A stretch of 64,000 nucleotides of DNA from Microbacterium esteraromaticum (GTDB lineage Bacteria > Actinomycetota > Actinomycetes > Actinomycetales > Microbacteriaceae): contig NZ_CP043732.1 in assembly GCF_014084045.1 (NCBI RefSeq), forward strand, positions 3,286,001 to 3,350,000, written 5' to 3'. A model generated the notes under the pieces. The model was given only the letters and a program-made list of their open reading frames with translations. It did no database searches and was not told the origin of the DNA. The translations under genes were made by a program, and so were the position numbers. This document shows, in pieces, positions 9,274 through 18,221 of the stretch (position 1 is the first letter of the stretch; each line of letters starts with the position of its first letter).

Positions 9274-11561
9274 CAGGAGGCCTTCGCCCGCAGGCCCTCG
9301 ATGAGGGCCGCGGCGACCTCGCGCGCAGCCTGGCGGGTCGCCGGCTGCAGGCTGGCGAAGTCGATCGCGCCGCCCCCTGCGATCTGCGCGTCGTACGGGA
9401 TGCGCAGCACGTGCTTGGCTCGCGTCGAGAAGTGCGCCTCGAGCTCGCTCAGGCGCACCAGCGGCGCGCCGGGGGTGGACTGGTTGAGCACGACGATCGC
9501 GTCGCGGGCGAGCGCGGCGTGGCCGTTGGTCTCCAGCCAGGTGATGGTCTCGGATGCCAGTCGCGCCTCGTCGACGCTCAGGCCGGACACGATCACGATC
9601 TGATCTGCGAGGTCGAGAGTGGCGCCCATGACGGAGTGCACGATGCCGGTTCCGGAGTCGGTGAGAACCAGCGAGTAGTACTGGGCGGCGACCGTTGCGA
9701 CCTCGCGGTAGTCGCCGTCGCCGAATGCCTCGGAGACGCGCGGATCGGCGTCGGAGGCGAGCACGTCGAGGCGCGTCTCGTCGCGGGCGACCAGGGCCGA
9801 GACGTCGTGGAAGCCACGGATGTCGTGCTGCGCGCGCACGAGGTCGCGCACCGACTTCGTGTGAGTGCCGACGACTCTCTCCGCGAGCGTCCCGCGGTCG
9901 GGGTTGGCGTCGACGGCGATGACCCGGTCGTCGCGAGCGTCTGCCAGCGCCATGCCGAGAAGGGCGGTCACGGTGGTCTTGCCGACGCCGCCCTTGCGCG
10001 AGAGCACAGGCACGAAGCGCGCGGTGCCCGTGAGCGGGGCGGCGATGCGGGCGCTGAGCTGCTTGCGCTCGCGCGCGCGACGGCTGTCGCCGACGTTGAT
10101 GCGGCCGCCGGAGATCGAGTACAGCAGGTGGCTCCAGGTGCCCTCGGGCTCGGGCTTGGCCACCCGGGAGGGGTCGAGCAGCCGATCGGCGGTCAGCAGG
10201 TCGGCGCTCTCGCTGGATGCCGCGGAACCGAGGTCGTCGAGGCGCTTCGAGGTCAGCTGCATCTCGGCGGGCCGGGCGGCCGGGCGTGCGGCTGGGGCGG
10301 AGTCGTGGGATGCCACGGCGGGGTTCTCCTCTGCGGGTTCGGCAGGTCGCGCGGGCGCCATGCCGGTCGGGACGGGGTCCGTCTCGGGATGCTCAGGATG
10401 CGCGGGGGCGAGGACGACCGACGCATCGGCGGTCTGAACAGCCGTCGGCTGCTCACCTGCCGGTTCGTCGGCGACCTCGGGCCTCGCCTCGACCAGACCA
10501 TCGTCGTCGTCCTCGTCATCGACGTCGTGGACGTGCTCCTCCTCGTCGAGCTCGTCCTCCTCGTCGAGCTCATCGTCGAGCTCATCGTCGATGTCGGTGT
10601 CGATGGCCTCGTCGTCAGTGCCTGCGTCGTCGGCGGCTGCGTCGTCAGGGATGTCGTCGTCCGCACGATCATCAGCGAGTACGTCCTCGGAGGCCGCGTC
10701 ACCTGCGGGCTGGTCGTCGATCGCGTCCTCAACGAGGGTCTCCTCTGCAAGGACCTCTTCTGCCGCGGCCGCCTCCACGACAGCCGATGTGCCGGAGCCG
10801 GTCTCGTCGTCGCCCGGCTCGGCGTCGACGAAGACACCCGCGTCCTCCACAGGGTCCGCGCCCTCGGCCGAGTCTTCTTCCTCGACGAGGTGCTCGTCCT
10901 CGTCTTCGACGTTCTCTTCGTCATCGACCTCGGCGTGCGCGTTCCCACTCAGGTCGCCGTGTGCGGCCCGATCCGGGTATGCATCGTCGACGTCCTCGGT
11001 GGGAGCATCGACGTCGTGCTCAGCCTGGGGCTCCGTGGTCACAGCCGACACGGGCTGCTGTACGGGATGGTGCGGCGCCCGGTCGCCGGCATCCGCCGTG
11101 ATCGCGGCCGCGTCCTCCGTCTCCGCTTCCTCCGGTTCCGCATCGTCCGCGTAGCCCTCGTCGTCGACGATCTCGGCGACCAGCTCGGCCTCCTCGGCGA
11201 CCGAAGCATCGTCGAGATCCTCCGCGCCGCGCGCGGCGCGCGGCGCCGACGGCAGGTCCTCCGCCGGCAGCTCGATGATGACGTCCGGCGCCTCCTGCTG
11301 GATGCGCGCGAGCACCTCGGCGTCGGCGACGGCCGAGGTGTCGATGATGAGATCCGTGATGACCGATGCGGACTCGCCGTCGATGATCTCGCCTTCGACG
11401 ACCTCGTCGTCGAGATCGTCATCGCCACCGGTCGGCAGGACGACCTCGACGTGTGCGGTGCCGCCGATCAGGCCGATCCCGGTCGTGTCAGACGACGGGG
11501 TGTCATCGAGCACACCCAGCGAATCGTCGCCGTCGGGATCGACGTTGTTCTTCGGGTTCAC
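9273..11561 (-). CDS. MinD/ParA-like ATPase with a very long acidic N-terminal region
   Basis: A 762-residue protein in two parts. Residues 1 to about 450 are low-complexity and strongly acidic (for example [18 protein letters not shown]), rich in Asp, Glu, Ala and Val and almost certainly disordered. The last ~280 residues are a deviant Walker A ATPase: [33 protein letters not shown] and VLTDSGTG, closest to actinobacterial MinD-like proteins such as those of the ESX/EspI-EccA neighbourhood, which combine a disordered N-terminus with a MinD domain. The GTG start has GGGAG eight bases upstream. It precedes deformylase with a TGATG overlap. The role is unknown; polar positioning or secretion-linked functions are possible. 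Confidence 0.8.
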   Translation of the reverse strand: MNPKNNVDPDGDDSLGVLDDTPSSDTTGIGLIGGTAHVEVVLPTGGDDDLDDEVVEGEIIDGESASVITDLIIDTSAVADAEVLARIQQEAPDVIIELPAEDLPSAPRAARGAEDLDDASVAEEAELVAEIVDDEGYADDAEPEEAETEDAAAITADAGDRAPHHPVQQPVSAVTTEPQAEHDVDAPTEDVDDAYPDRAAHGDLSGNAHAEVDDEENVEDEDEHLVEEEDSAEGADPVEDAGVFVDAEPGDDETGSGTSAVVEAAAAEEVLAEETLVEDAIDDQPAGDAASEDVLADDRADDDIPDDAAADDAGTDDEAIDTDIDDELDDELDEEDELDEEEHVHDVDDEDDDDGLVEARPEVADEPAGEQPTAVQTADASVVLAPAHPEHPETDPVPTGMAPARPAEPAEENPAVASHDSAPAARPAARPAEMQLTSKRLDDLGSAASSESADLLTADRLLDPSRVAKPEPEGTWSHLLYSISGGRINVGDSRRARERKQLSARIAAPLTGTARFVPVLSRKGGVGKTTVTALLGMALADARDDRVIAVDANPDRGTLAERVVGTHTKSVRDLVRAQHDIRGFHDVSALVARDETRLDVLASDADPRVSEAFGDGDYREVATVAAQYYSLVLTDSGTGIVHSVMGATLDLADQIVIVSGLSVDEARLASETITWLETNGHAALARDAIVVLNQSTPGAPLVRLSELEAHFSTRAKHVLRIPYDAQIAGGGAIDFASLQPATRQAAREVAAALIEGLRAKAS

Positions 11562-11601
11562 GGTTCAACTCCCAGCTCGCGCGCACGTAGGCGCCCGGAC
11601 A

Positions 11602-11631
11602 AGATTAGTGGTCCTGGCTGATCACGACCAA
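11602..11631 (-). promoter_or_regulatory. Promoter for the MinD-like gene (TTGGTC-18-TAATCT)
   Basis: On the minus strand TTGGTC (11631-11626) and TAATCT (11607-11602) are 18 bases apart, about 40 bases upstream of the GTG start at 11561. Confidence 0.55.
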
Positions 11632-11692
11632 AAGACCGGTATTCCCGCGAACGCACCGCCCGCTGCTGAGTGCTCCTCAAAGGAGCGCACGG

Positions 11693-11698
11693 TAACGT
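11693..11698 (+). promoter_or_regulatory. -10 hexamer TAACGT for leaderless parA
   Basis: TAACGT ends seven bases before the GTG start at 11706, and no ribosome-binding site lies between them. Confidence 0.5.
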
Positions 11699-11705
11699 GT
11701 AGGTC

Positions 11706-12517
11706 GTGCACGTACTCAGCGTCAGCTCCCTCAAGGGAGGCGTCGGAAAGACGACCGTGACCCTCGGTCTCGCCTCCGCCGCCTTCGCCCGTGGCATCCG
11801 GACCCTCGTCGTCGACCTCGACCCGCAGTCCGATGTGTCCACCGGCATGGACCTCCAGATCGCCGGACGGCTGAACATCGCCGATGTCCTGGGCAACCCC
11901 AAGGAGAAGGTGGTGCGCCAGGCGATCACCACCAGCGGCTGGGCGAAGGTGCACCCCGGCACGATCGACGTGCTCATCGGCAGCCCCTCCGCCATCAACT
12001 TCGACGGCCCGCACCCGAGCGTGCGCGACGTCTGGAAGCTCGAGGAGGCCCTGGCGACCGTCGAGAGCGAGTACGACCTCGTGCTGATCGACTGCGCCCC
12101 GTCGCTCAACGCCCTCACGCGCACCGCGTGGGCGGCCAGCGACCGCGTCATGGTCGTCACCGAACCGGGCCTGTTCTCGGTCGCCGCCGCCGATCGCGCT
12201 CTGCGCGCCATCGAGGAGATCCGCCGAGGCCTCTCCCCCGTCTCCAGCCACTGGGGATCGTGGTCAATCGCGTCCGGCCGCAGTCGATCGAGCACCAGTT
12301 CCGCATCAAGGAGCTGCGCGACATGTTCGGCCCACTCGTTCTCTCGCCCCAGCTGCCGGAGCGCACCTCGCTGCAGCAGGCGCAGGGAGCCGCGAAGCCG
12401 CTGCACATCTGGCCCGGCGACTCCGCACAGGAGCTGGCCGCCGACTTCGACCTGCTGCTCGACCGCATCATCCGCACCGGACGCGTGCCGGTGCCAGAGG
12501 GCGGCGCGACGGCCTGA
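11706..12517 (+). pseudogene. ParA-family ATPase, broken by a single-base frameshift
   Basis: A stand-alone ParA-type ATPase: [19 protein letters not shown] (deviant Walker A), VVDLDPQSDVSTGMD and VLIDCAPSLNALTRTAW. The frame holds to about residue 178, then continues in another frame as PLGIVVNRVRPQSIEHQFRI through a normal C-terminus ending at 12517. The break is at the run of five Cs at 12235-12239; one more C restores EEIRRGLSPRLQPLGIVVN and a 270-residue protein. Either the gene is a very recent pseudogene or the base is missing by error. The uninterrupted reading would otherwise run to 12731 with a non-homologous tail crossing the terminator. Function would be chromosome or cell-pole partitioning; no ParB partner is adjacent. 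Confidence 0.8.
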
Positions 12518-12539
12518 CGGCCGCGATCGCAGACGAAGA

Positions 12540-12561
12540 AAGCCGCCCCTCGGGGCGGCTT
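12540..12561. terminator. Bidirectional terminator between parA and the MerR gene
   Basis: AGCCGCCCC pairs with GGGGCGGCT with a two-base loop, flanked by A-rich sequence to the left and TTCTCTTCTCT to the right. Confidence 0.75.
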
Positions 12562-12591
12562 CTCTTCTCTCCGGCGCTCTGCCGGCGATGC

Positions 12592-13137
12592 TCAGGCGGT
12601 GCGCTTCGTGCGGCGCGCCGCGAGCTCATCGACGGGATCGGGGGCTGTCGGGTCGAACTCGACGAGCGTCGACTCCACCTCTCGCAGCACCTTGCCGACC
12701 GCGATGCCGAAGACACCCTGACCGCGGCTGACCAGATCGATGACCTCGTCGTTCGAGGTGCACAGGTAGACGGAGGCTCCGTCGCTCATCAGCGTGGTGC
12801 CGGCGAGGTCACGGATGCCGGCGGCACGGAGCTGCTCGACCGCCGTGCGGATCTGCTGAAGCGAGATGCCGGTGTCGAGCAGTCGCTTGACCAGCTTGAG
12901 GACGAGGATGTCGCGGAACCCGTACAGGCGCTGTGATCCCGAGCCGGAGGCGCCGCGCACGGTCGGGACGACCAGTTCGGTGCGAGCCCAGTAGTCCAGC
13001 TGCCGGTAGGTGATGCCGGCGGCGCGAGCGGCGACCGCACCGCGGTAGCCGACCTCGTCATCCATCGCCGGAAGACCGTCGGTGAACAGGAGTTCGGTCA
13101 CGAACCGCGGGTCGCCTGCAAGCCCATCCGCACTCAT
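12592..13137 (-). CDS. MerR-family regulator (Rv1830-like)
   Basis: A 181-residue regulator with a MerR-type winged helix: YRGAVAARAAGITYRQLDYW followed by the wing and RLYGFRDILVLKLVKRLLDT, then a dimerisation helix beginning ISLQQIRTAVEQLR. The C-terminal part (VYLCTSNDEVIDLVSRGQG) is typical of the Rv1830 group and is not a metal-binding loop. It lies beside the FtsR-like MerR and FHA genes, the same grouping as Rv1827-Rv1828-Rv1830 in M. tuberculosis. The gene usually found between them, a bifunctional nuclease, is absent here. Targets are unknown from sequence. Confidence 0.85.
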   Translation of the reverse strand: MSADGLAGDPRFVTELLFTDGLPAMDDEVGYRGAVAARAAGITYRQLDYWARTELVVPTVRGASGSGSQRLYGFRDILVLKLVKRLLDTGISLQQIRTAVEQLRAAGIRDLAGTTLMSDGASVYLCTSNDEVIDLVSRGQGVFGIAVGKVLREVESTLVEFDPTAPDPVDELAARRTKRTA

Positions 13138-13238
13138 ACTCTGTCCCTCCTGAACGGCTTATTCCCCCACGCTAGAGCAGGACCCCCGCACCGGCAACGA
13201 CATCCGCACCCCGGGGTAGGTGTGTCGCAATCCGTTCG

Positions 13239-13928
13239 TTACGAAAGCACGCGCTCGAGCGACTGCGAGACGAGCTGCCGCCGCACCTCGTCGATGTGCG
13301 TGGCGAGTTCCGGCGCCAGTTCGGCTGCCCTGCCGCGCGACGCGGCGTCGGTCCGGCGCAGCAGCGTCGACAGCGCGGACTCGATCAGCGCGGCCTCTCG
13401 CTCGGCGTTCTGGCGCATGCTGCGCAGGTGCCTCGGCTCGATGCCGTGCCGAGCGAGCGTCACGAGACCCGAGAGCAGCGTGACGACCTGATCGGTGTAG
13501 TGCTCGGCTCCGATGATCAGCCCCGCGCTGATCGCGTCGTTCAGCAGCTGCGGCGTCGCTCCGGTGTGCATCAGGAGCTCGTCGCGGCGGTGACGGCGTG
13601 CCGGAGGCGAGATCGACGGAGGCGCGATGCTGCCCCAGCCCTCGCCCTTCGCCTCGGCCTCGTCGAGCTGCTCTCGGATGACGCTGAGCGGAAGATAGTG
13701 GTCGCGCTGCAGGGTGAGCGCCGCACGCAGCCGCTCGACATCGGAGCCGGAGAACTTGCGGTAGCCGGACTCGGTGCGAGACGGGGTGACGATGCCCTGC
13801 ACCTCGAGGAAGCGGAGCTTGCTGGAGGTGAGCTGCGGGAACTCGGGGGTGAGCCGAGCCAGGACCTGACCGATGCTGAGAAGACCCGCGGATGCGGAAC
13901 GGTCCCTGGCGGCGCCGGCCGCCGCCAT
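13239..13928 (-). CDS. ftsR: MerR-family regulator FtsR (Rv1828-like)
   Basis: A 229-residue MerR-like protein starting MAAAGAARDRSASAG. The DNA-binding part is LLSIGQVLARLTPEFPQLTS then KLRFLEVQGIVTPSRTESGY and RKFSGSDVERL; the C-terminal helical half contains LLNDAISAGLIIGAEHYTD. Homologues in Corynebacterium (FtsR) activate ftsZ, and Rv1828 is the mycobacterial counterpart. The ATG at 13928 shares its A with the stop codon of the FHA gene (TGATG), so translation is coupled; longer in-frame starts would merely overlap the FHA gene. Confidence 0.88.
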   Translation of the reverse strand: MAAAGAARDRSASAGLLSIGQVLARLTPEFPQLTSSKLRFLEVQGIVTPSRTESGYRKFSGSDVERLRAALTLQRDHYLPLSVIREQLDEAEAKGEGWGSIAPPSISPPARRHRRDELLMHTGATPQLLNDAISAGLIIGAEHYTDQVVTLLSGLVTLARHGIEPRHLRSMRQNAEREAALIESALSTLLRRTDAASRGRAAELAPELATHIDEVRRQLVSQSLERVLS

Positions 13929-14410
13929 CAGGCGTTCGCCGCCGCGAGATCGATCGGCGAGGCGAAGAAGTTCATGCGGAACTTGCCGATGCGCAGCTCG
14001 TAGCCGTTGGCCAGCTCGCTGCGGTCGACCCGCTCCCCGTTGACGTAGGTGCCGTTCAGCGAGCGCTGGTCGACGATCTCGAACGCCGTCCCCGAGCGGG
14101 TGATCTCGGCGTGACGGCGCGACACGGTCACGTCGTCGAAGAAGATGTCCGCCTCCGGATGGCGACCGACCGTGGTGACGTCCGCGTCGAGCAGGTACCG
14201 TGCACCGGCCAGCGCCCCCGCCCGCACCAGGAGCAGAGCGGACCCGGAGGGCAGGGCGGCGATCGCGGCGGCCTCGGGCTCGGTGAGGTCGGCGCCGAAC
14301 GGGACGAAGGAGAGGTCGGAGTCGTGTCCGAACGTCTGGGTCACGTCGTGGCGCTGTTCGCCGCTGCGGTGGATCGCGCCTCCGGCGCCGATCTTGCTGT
14401 CGTCTGTCAC
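13928..14410 (-). CDS. FHA-domain protein of the GarA/OdhI type
   Basis: A 160-residue regulator. The FHA domain occupies about residues 50-145: TTVGRHPEADIFFDDVTVSR with Arg and Ser ligands, HAEI, then DQRSLNGTYVNGERVD. In GarA/OdhI the unphosphorylated protein inhibits 2-oxoglutarate dehydrogenase and is switched off when an N-terminal ETTSVF threonine is phosphorylated. Here that segment reads DVTQTF at residues 22-27, so the first Thr (the PknG site in GarA) is Val and the second is kept. The GTG start at 14410 is chosen because GGAGGAGGGAGAACC lies directly upstream; a longer start at 14449 has no such site. The gene is divergent from dihydrolipoamide dehydrogenase, a subunit of the complex it may control. 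Confidence 0.85.
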   Translation of the reverse strand: MTDDSKIGAGGAIHRSGEQRHDVTQTFGHDSDLSFVPFGADLTEPEAAAIAALPSGSALLLVRAGALAGARYLLDADVTTVGRHPEADIFFDDVTVSRRHAEITRSGTAFEIVDQRSLNGTYVNGERVDRSELANGYELRIGKFRMNFFASPIDLAAANA

Positions 14411-14529
14411 GGTTCTCCCTCCTCCGGCTCTCCAGACTATCTGATGCATCCGGCCGCGAGGAGGCCGATACAGTCCTGCCCGCCGGTTTCTGTCGGGTCA
14501 CGCGCCCACCCGCGCCTGCGGCCAGGGAT

Positions 14530-14535
14530 TAGGCT
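14530..14535 (+). promoter_or_regulatory. -10 hexamer TAGGCT for leaderless lpd
   Basis: TAGGCT ends six bases before the ATG at 14542. This favours that ATG over the GTG at 14536, which would lie inside the promoter-to-start gap. Confidence 0.6.
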
Positions 14536-14541
14536 GTGGGC

Positions 14542-15939
14542 ATGCCACATTACGATGTCGTCATCCTCGGCGCGGGCCCTGGCGGATACGTCGCCGCCGT
14601 CCGCAGCTCCCAGCTCGGTCTGTCCACCGCGATCATCGAGGAGAAGTACTGGGGCGGTGTGTGTCTGAACGTCGGATGCATCCCCTCCAAGTCGCTCCTC
14701 AAGAACGCCGAGATCGCCCACACCTTCACGCACAAGGCGGAGTTCTTCGGCATCTCCGGTGACGTGAGCTTCGACTTCGGCGCCGCGTTCGACCGCAGCC
14801 GCAAGGTGGCGGACACGCACGTCAAGGGCATCCACTTCCTGATGAAGAAGAACAAGGTGACCGAGTACGAGGGTCGCGGCACCTTCACCGACCCCAAGGC
14901 CATCTCGGTCGCCAAGAGCGACGGCTCGACCGAGGAGATCACCTTCGACAACGCGATTATCGCGACCGGCTCGACCGTGCGCCTGCTTCCCGGTGTGCAG
15001 CTCAGCGACAACGTCGTCACCTACGAGGAGCAGATCCTCTCCCGCGAGCTGCCCGAGTCGATCGTCATCGTCGGGGCCGGCGCCATCGGCATGGAGTTCG
15101 GGTACGTCCTGACCAACTACGGCGTCAAGGTCACCATCATCGAGTTCCTCGACCGCGCCCTCCCCAACGAGGACGTCGAGGTCTCGAAGGAGATCCAGAA
15201 GCAGTACAAGAAGCTCGGCATCGACATCCTCACCTCCACCGCGGTGAAGACCGTCACCGACAACGGCTCGTCGGTGCACGTCACCTACGAGACCCGCGAC
15301 GGCCAGCCGGGCGAGATCACCGCAGGCAAGGTGCTCATGTCGGTCGGCTTCGCTCCGAACGTCGAGGGCTTCGGCCTCGACAAGACGGGCGTGAAGCTCA
15401 CCGAGCGCGGTGCGATCGACATCGACGACCACATGCGCACCAACGTCGAGGGCATCTACGCGATCGGCGACGTCACCGCCAAGCTGCAGCTCGCCCACGT
15501 GGCAGAGGCGCAGGCCGTCGTGGCCGCCGAGACCATCGGCAAGGCCGAGACCCAGACGCTCGGCGACTACCGCATGATGCCGCGCGCCACGTTCTGCCAG
15601 CCGCAGGTCGCCAGCTTCGGCCTCACCGAGGAGCAGGCCAAGGCCGAGGGTCGCGAGATCAAGGTCGCCAAGTTCCCGTTCAGCGCGAACGGCAAGGCCA
15701 ACGGCCTCGGCGAACCCGTCGGCTTCGTCAAGCTGATCGCCGACGCCGAGCACCTCGAGCTCATCGGCGGTCACCTGATCGGACCGGACGTCTCCGAGCT
15801 TCTGCCCGAGCTGACCCTCGCGCAGAAGTGGGACCTCACCGCCCTCGAGGCCGCCCGCAACGTGCACACCCACCCCACGCTGTCGGAGGCGCTGCAGGAG
15901 GCCTTCCACGGCCTCGCCGGTCACATGATCAACATGTGA
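14542..15939 (+). CDS. lpd: Dihydrolipoyl dehydrogenase
   Basis: The E3 flavoprotein shared by pyruvate and 2-oxoglutarate dehydrogenase complexes, re-oxidising dihydrolipoamide with NAD+. Visible features are the FAD dinucleotide-binding motif [19 protein letters not shown], the redox-active disulphide [13 protein letters not shown], the NAD-binding [13 protein letters not shown], the FAD-binding YAIGDVTAK, and the C-terminal active-site HTHPTLSEA (His-Thr-His-Pro with Glu). The length of 465 residues is normal. It stands alone, divergent from the FHA gene, and ends at a strong hairpin. Confidence 0.95.
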   Translation: MPHYDVVILGAGPGGYVAAVRSSQLGLSTAIIEEKYWGGVCLNVGCIPSKSLLKNAEIAHTFTHKAEFFGISGDVSFDFGAAFDRSRKVADTHVKGIHFLMKKNKVTEYEGRGTFTDPKAISVAKSDGSTEEITFDNAIIATGSTVRLLPGVQLSDNVVTYEEQILSRELPESIVIVGAGAIGMEFGYVLTNYGVKVTIIEFLDRALPNEDVEVSKEIQKQYKKLGIDILTSTAVKTVTDNGSSVHVTYETRDGQPGEITAGKVLMSVGFAPNVEGFGLDKTGVKLTERGAIDIDDHMRTNVEGIYAIGDVTAKLQLAHVAEAQAVVAAETIGKAETQTLGDYRMMPRATFCQPQVASFGLTEEQAKAEGREIKVAKFPFSANGKANGLGEPVGFVKLIADAEHLELIGGHLIGPDVSELLPELTLAQKWDLTALEAARNVHTHPTLSEALQEAFHGLAGHMINM

Positions 15940-15997
15940 GACCGAGCAACATCTCCAGACAACGCTCTGGATCTCCGTATTGATTCGCGGAGCGACC

Positions 15998-16028
15998 ATG
16001 ACCCCCGAGGCACCACCTCGGGGGTCAT
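15998..16028 (+). terminator. Terminator of lpd
   Basis: ATGACCCCCGAG pairs with CTCGGGGGTCAT around an eight-base loop, 58 bases after the stop codon. Confidence 0.7.
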
Positions 16029-16093
16029 CTCGTTGTGCCCCTCGACACTCCTCGTCGGCACCCTGCCCGGCTGCCATCTGTATCGCTCGATAT

Positions 16094-16117
16094 GAAACAG
16101 TATGTTCGGTATGTTTC
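16094..16117 (+). promoter_or_regulatory. Candidate ARE-like operator overlapping the CPBP-tetR promoter
   Basis: GAAACA and TGTTTC form a perfect inverted repeat with 12 bases between them. The right half contains CGGTATGT, which fits the half-site CGGT(A/T)(T/C)G(T/G) that I recall for ArpA-type gamma-butyrolactone receptors. The -10 hexamer TATGTT (16110-16115) lies inside it, six bases before the ATG at 16122, so binding would block a leaderless transcript of the operon that encodes a receptor-like TetR. Confidence 0.55.
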
Positions 16118-16121
16118 TGCC

Positions 16122-17123
16122 ATGACTTCTCGACACCGAAGCGGCACTGCACTGAACGAAGAGATGAACACGACGAACCGCTTCGGCACGTCGATGACGG
16201 TCTACATCGCGACCGCCTTCGCTCTTGCATGGCTGATCACCCTGCCCCTCTGGCTCGGCGATGGCCTGCGATCTCCTCTCGCCGGCCTGCTCGTCATGAC
16301 GATGATGTTCGCGCCCACGGTCGCAGCGCTTGTCGTGGTGTTCTTCATCGAGAAGCCCCGGCACAAGGCGCGCGCCCTGGGACTCGTCCCGCTGAAGCCG
16401 GCCGGACGGCTGATCGGGTATCTGGCCATCGGGCTGTTCCTGCCCATCGCGCTGTGCATGGGCGCTCTCGTCGTCGGTGCGCTCCTGGGCCTGTACCCGG
16501 CGGACTTCACCGGCTTCTCGGGCTTCCAGCAGCTCACCGAGCGGCAGCTCGAGAGCGCCGGGATCACCGAGCTGCCGCTGCCGATCGGCGTTCTCGTCGC
16601 TGTGCAGTTCGTGAACCTGCTGCTTGCTGCACTGATCTTCAATCTCATCCCGGCGCTCGGTGAGGAGATCGGCTGGCGCGGCTGGCTGCTGCCCAAGCTC
16701 CTGCGCTTCGGCCCGTGGCCGGCGATCCTCATCTCCGGTGTGATCTGGGGGCTGTGGCACGCACCGGTGATCCTGCTCGGCCACAACTACCCCGGAACGC
16801 CTGGGTGGCTCGCGCTCATCGCCATGGTCGTGTTCTGCATCATCATGGGCGGGATCTTCGGGTGGCTCCGGCTCCGCGGCGGATCCGTGTGGCCGGCCGC
16901 GCTCGCCCACAGCTCGCTCAACGCCGCGGCGACCCTGGCCCTCCTGTTCTTCGCGAAGGACGGCACCTACGACCCGCTGCACGCCAACATCACCGGATGG
17001 AGCGGCTGGATCATCCCCGCAGTCCTCCTCGTCCTGATCGTCGCGCTCGGAAAGTTCGCTCCATTCGCACCGAAGCCGGCTCGACCCCAGTCCTCGCCGA
17101 GCGAGGAACGCGCGGATGGCTAA
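16122..17123 (+). CDS. CPBP-family intramembrane glutamic protease
   Basis: A 333-residue integral membrane protein with about eight helices. It carries the CPBP/Abi (Rce1-like) motifs in order: LGEEIGWRGWLLPKL (EExxxR), GVIWGLWHAPVILLG (xxxH) and LAHSSLNAA (HxxxN), which hold the catalytic Glu and His residues. Family members cleave membrane-bound substrates or act in bacteriocin immunity; the substrate here is unknown. The ATG at 16122 follows TATGTT by six bases; a later ATG at 16164 is possible. The stop overlaps the TetR start by eight bases, and an SdpI-like gene follows, so the operon links a CPBP protein with an SdpI-like protein, both of which occur in toxin-immunity loci. Confidence 0.85.
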   Translation: MTSRHRSGTALNEEMNTTNRFGTSMTVYIATAFALAWLITLPLWLGDGLRSPLAGLLVMTMMFAPTVAALVVVFFIEKPRHKARALGLVPLKPAGRLIGYLAIGLFLPIALCMGALVVGALLGLYPADFTGFSGFQQLTERQLESAGITELPLPIGVLVAVQFVNLLLAALIFNLIPALGEEIGWRGWLLPKLLRFGPWPAILISGVIWGLWHAPVILLGHNYPGTPGWLALIAMVVFCIIMGGIFGWLRLRGGSVWPAALAHSSLNAAATLALLFFAKDGTYDPLHANITGWSGWIIPAVLLVLIVALGKFAPFAPKPARPQSSPSEERADG

Positions 17124-17748
17124 GCAGGAGCGGGCTATCGCGACCCGCGAGAACATCCTCCAGGCAGGGGCTCGGCTGTTCAGCCGCAAGCACTACGAGG
17201 CCGTGCGGATCGCCGAGCTGCTGGCGGAGGCGTCCGTGACTCAGGGCGGGTTCTACTTCCACTTCCCCACCGGGAAGAAGGGCGTCGCGGAAGAGCTCAT
17301 CCTCCGGCAGGACGGGCGCCTCACTGCCGTCCGCGAGGCCGCTGTCGCGGATGCGGATCTCGATGGCCTGAGCGCCTTGATCCTCTTCCTCCGGAGGATC
17401 GTCACCGAGATCGAGCATGACATCGTCATGCAGGCAGGACTCCGGCTGGTCATCCAGGCCGCAGAGAACTTCCCCGAGGTCGCGCACATGCCCCACCCGA
17501 GCTGGAACGCGGCGATCGAGGGGGCACTGATGAAAGCACAGGCCGATGCGGTGCTCCGCGACGGCGTCGATGCCGTCTCGACGGCCCGAGCGCTCGTGCT
17601 GCTGTTCATCGGGGCGCAGACGAGCTCGTTCATCAACGACCAGTGGAGGAATGCCTCCGCCACCGCGGACGTGCTGGTGCAGTTCATTCTGACCAGCATC
17701 GCCGCTCCCGGCTTCGTCCCCGCAGACGACGGAGTGACCGAGGCCTGA
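17116..17748 (+). CDS. TetR-family regulator resembling gamma-butyrolactone receptors (ScbR/ArpA type)
   Basis: A 210-residue TetR protein. The DNA-binding domain is residues 1-50: AKQERAIATRENILQAGARL, then IAELLAEASVTQGGFYFHFP. The start AKQERA, the single N-terminal helix-turn-helix and the FYFHF motif are characteristic of the ScbR/ArpA/BarA receptors of signalling lactones in actinobacteria; the ligand domain follows (LILFLRRIVTEIEHD, RALVLLFIGAQTSSF). Its ATG overlaps the CPBP stop by eight bases. An ARE-like palindrome sits at the operon promoter, so autorepression relieved by a small diffusible ligand is a reasonable inference. No AfsA-type synthase is in the window, so the ligand, if any, is made elsewhere. 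Confidence 0.8.
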   Translation: MAKQERAIATRENILQAGARLFSRKHYEAVRIAELLAEASVTQGGFYFHFPTGKKGVAEELILRQDGRLTAVREAAVADADLDGLSALILFLRRIVTEIEHDIVMQAGLRLVIQAAENFPEVAHMPHPSWNAAIEGALMKAQADAVLRDGVDAVSTARALVLLFIGAQTSSFINDQWRNASATADVLVQFILTSIAAPGFVPADDGVTEA

Positions 17749-17769
17749 TGCCCTGGAAGGGGAAAGACC

Positions 17770-18141
17770 ATGGATGAAGACCTGATCACGCGGATCGTCC
17801 TCTTCGTCGCCCTTGTGGGATCGGGTCTGCTCATGGTCTGGATGGCCCACGCGACCGCGACAGGGAAGCTGAAGCGCAACCGCGTCGCAGGGATCCGCAT
17901 CCCGAGCACCTTGGAGAGCGAGGAAGCGTGGCTCGCCGCACACATCCGAGCGAAAAGGCCGACGCTGATCGCGGGATACATCGCGATCGGTGCAGGTCTC
18001 ATCGCCCTGCTCCCGCTGCCCGCGCCGGCGCTCGCGATCGTCGCACTCGGGGCGTGCGTGCTGATGCTGGCTCTCGTGCTCTACGGAGCCCGTGTCGGAA
18101 GCAGAGCCGCACGCGAGGTGACGAAAGGCCCGTCCTCATGA
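17770..18141 (+). CDS. SdpI-family membrane protein
   Basis: A 123-residue membrane protein with three predicted helices (about 8-28, 65-82 and 85-105). The segment GKLKRNRVAGIRIPSTLESE followed by EAWLAAH matches the NR-x-G-I-R-T-x-x-T-x-x-x-x-x-W-x-x-H signature of SdpI/YhfL proteins, whose best known member gives immunity to the SdpC toxin. GAAGGGGAAAG lies upstream of the ATG. It is the last gene of the CPBP-TetR operon. Immunity to a peptide toxin is the obvious hypothesis, but no toxin gene is nearby. Confidence 0.75.
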   Translation: MDEDLITRIVLFVALVGSGLLMVWMAHATATGKLKRNRVAGIRIPSTLESEEAWLAAHIRAKRPTLIAGYIAIGAGLIALLPLPAPALAIVALGACVLMLALVLYGARVGSRAAREVTKGPSS

Positions 18142-18145
18142 CGTT

Positions 18146-18165
18146 GCTCTGCTGACCAGCAGAGC
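18146..18165. terminator. Hairpin between convergent SdpI-like and EEP genes
   Basis: GCTCTGCT pairs with AGCAGAGC with a four-base loop just after the SdpI-like gene. Confidence 0.45.
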
Positions 18166-18221
18166 CCAGACCGGAGGACTTCCCTGGCAGCGGCGTCGTC
18201 TGCCCGTTCACGCGCGCCGGA

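Noticed and set aside
9411..11621. A 736-residue plus-strand open frame
   Set aside because: It is antisense to the acidic MinD-like gene and open only because GAC/GAG/GTC-rich codons lack stops on the other strand; its Val/Leu/Arg-rich product has no domain.
16122..18141. Toxin-immunity cassette with toxin gene
   Set aside because: CPBP and SdpI-like proteins occur in such loci, but no small secreted toxin precursor is present in or next to the operon.
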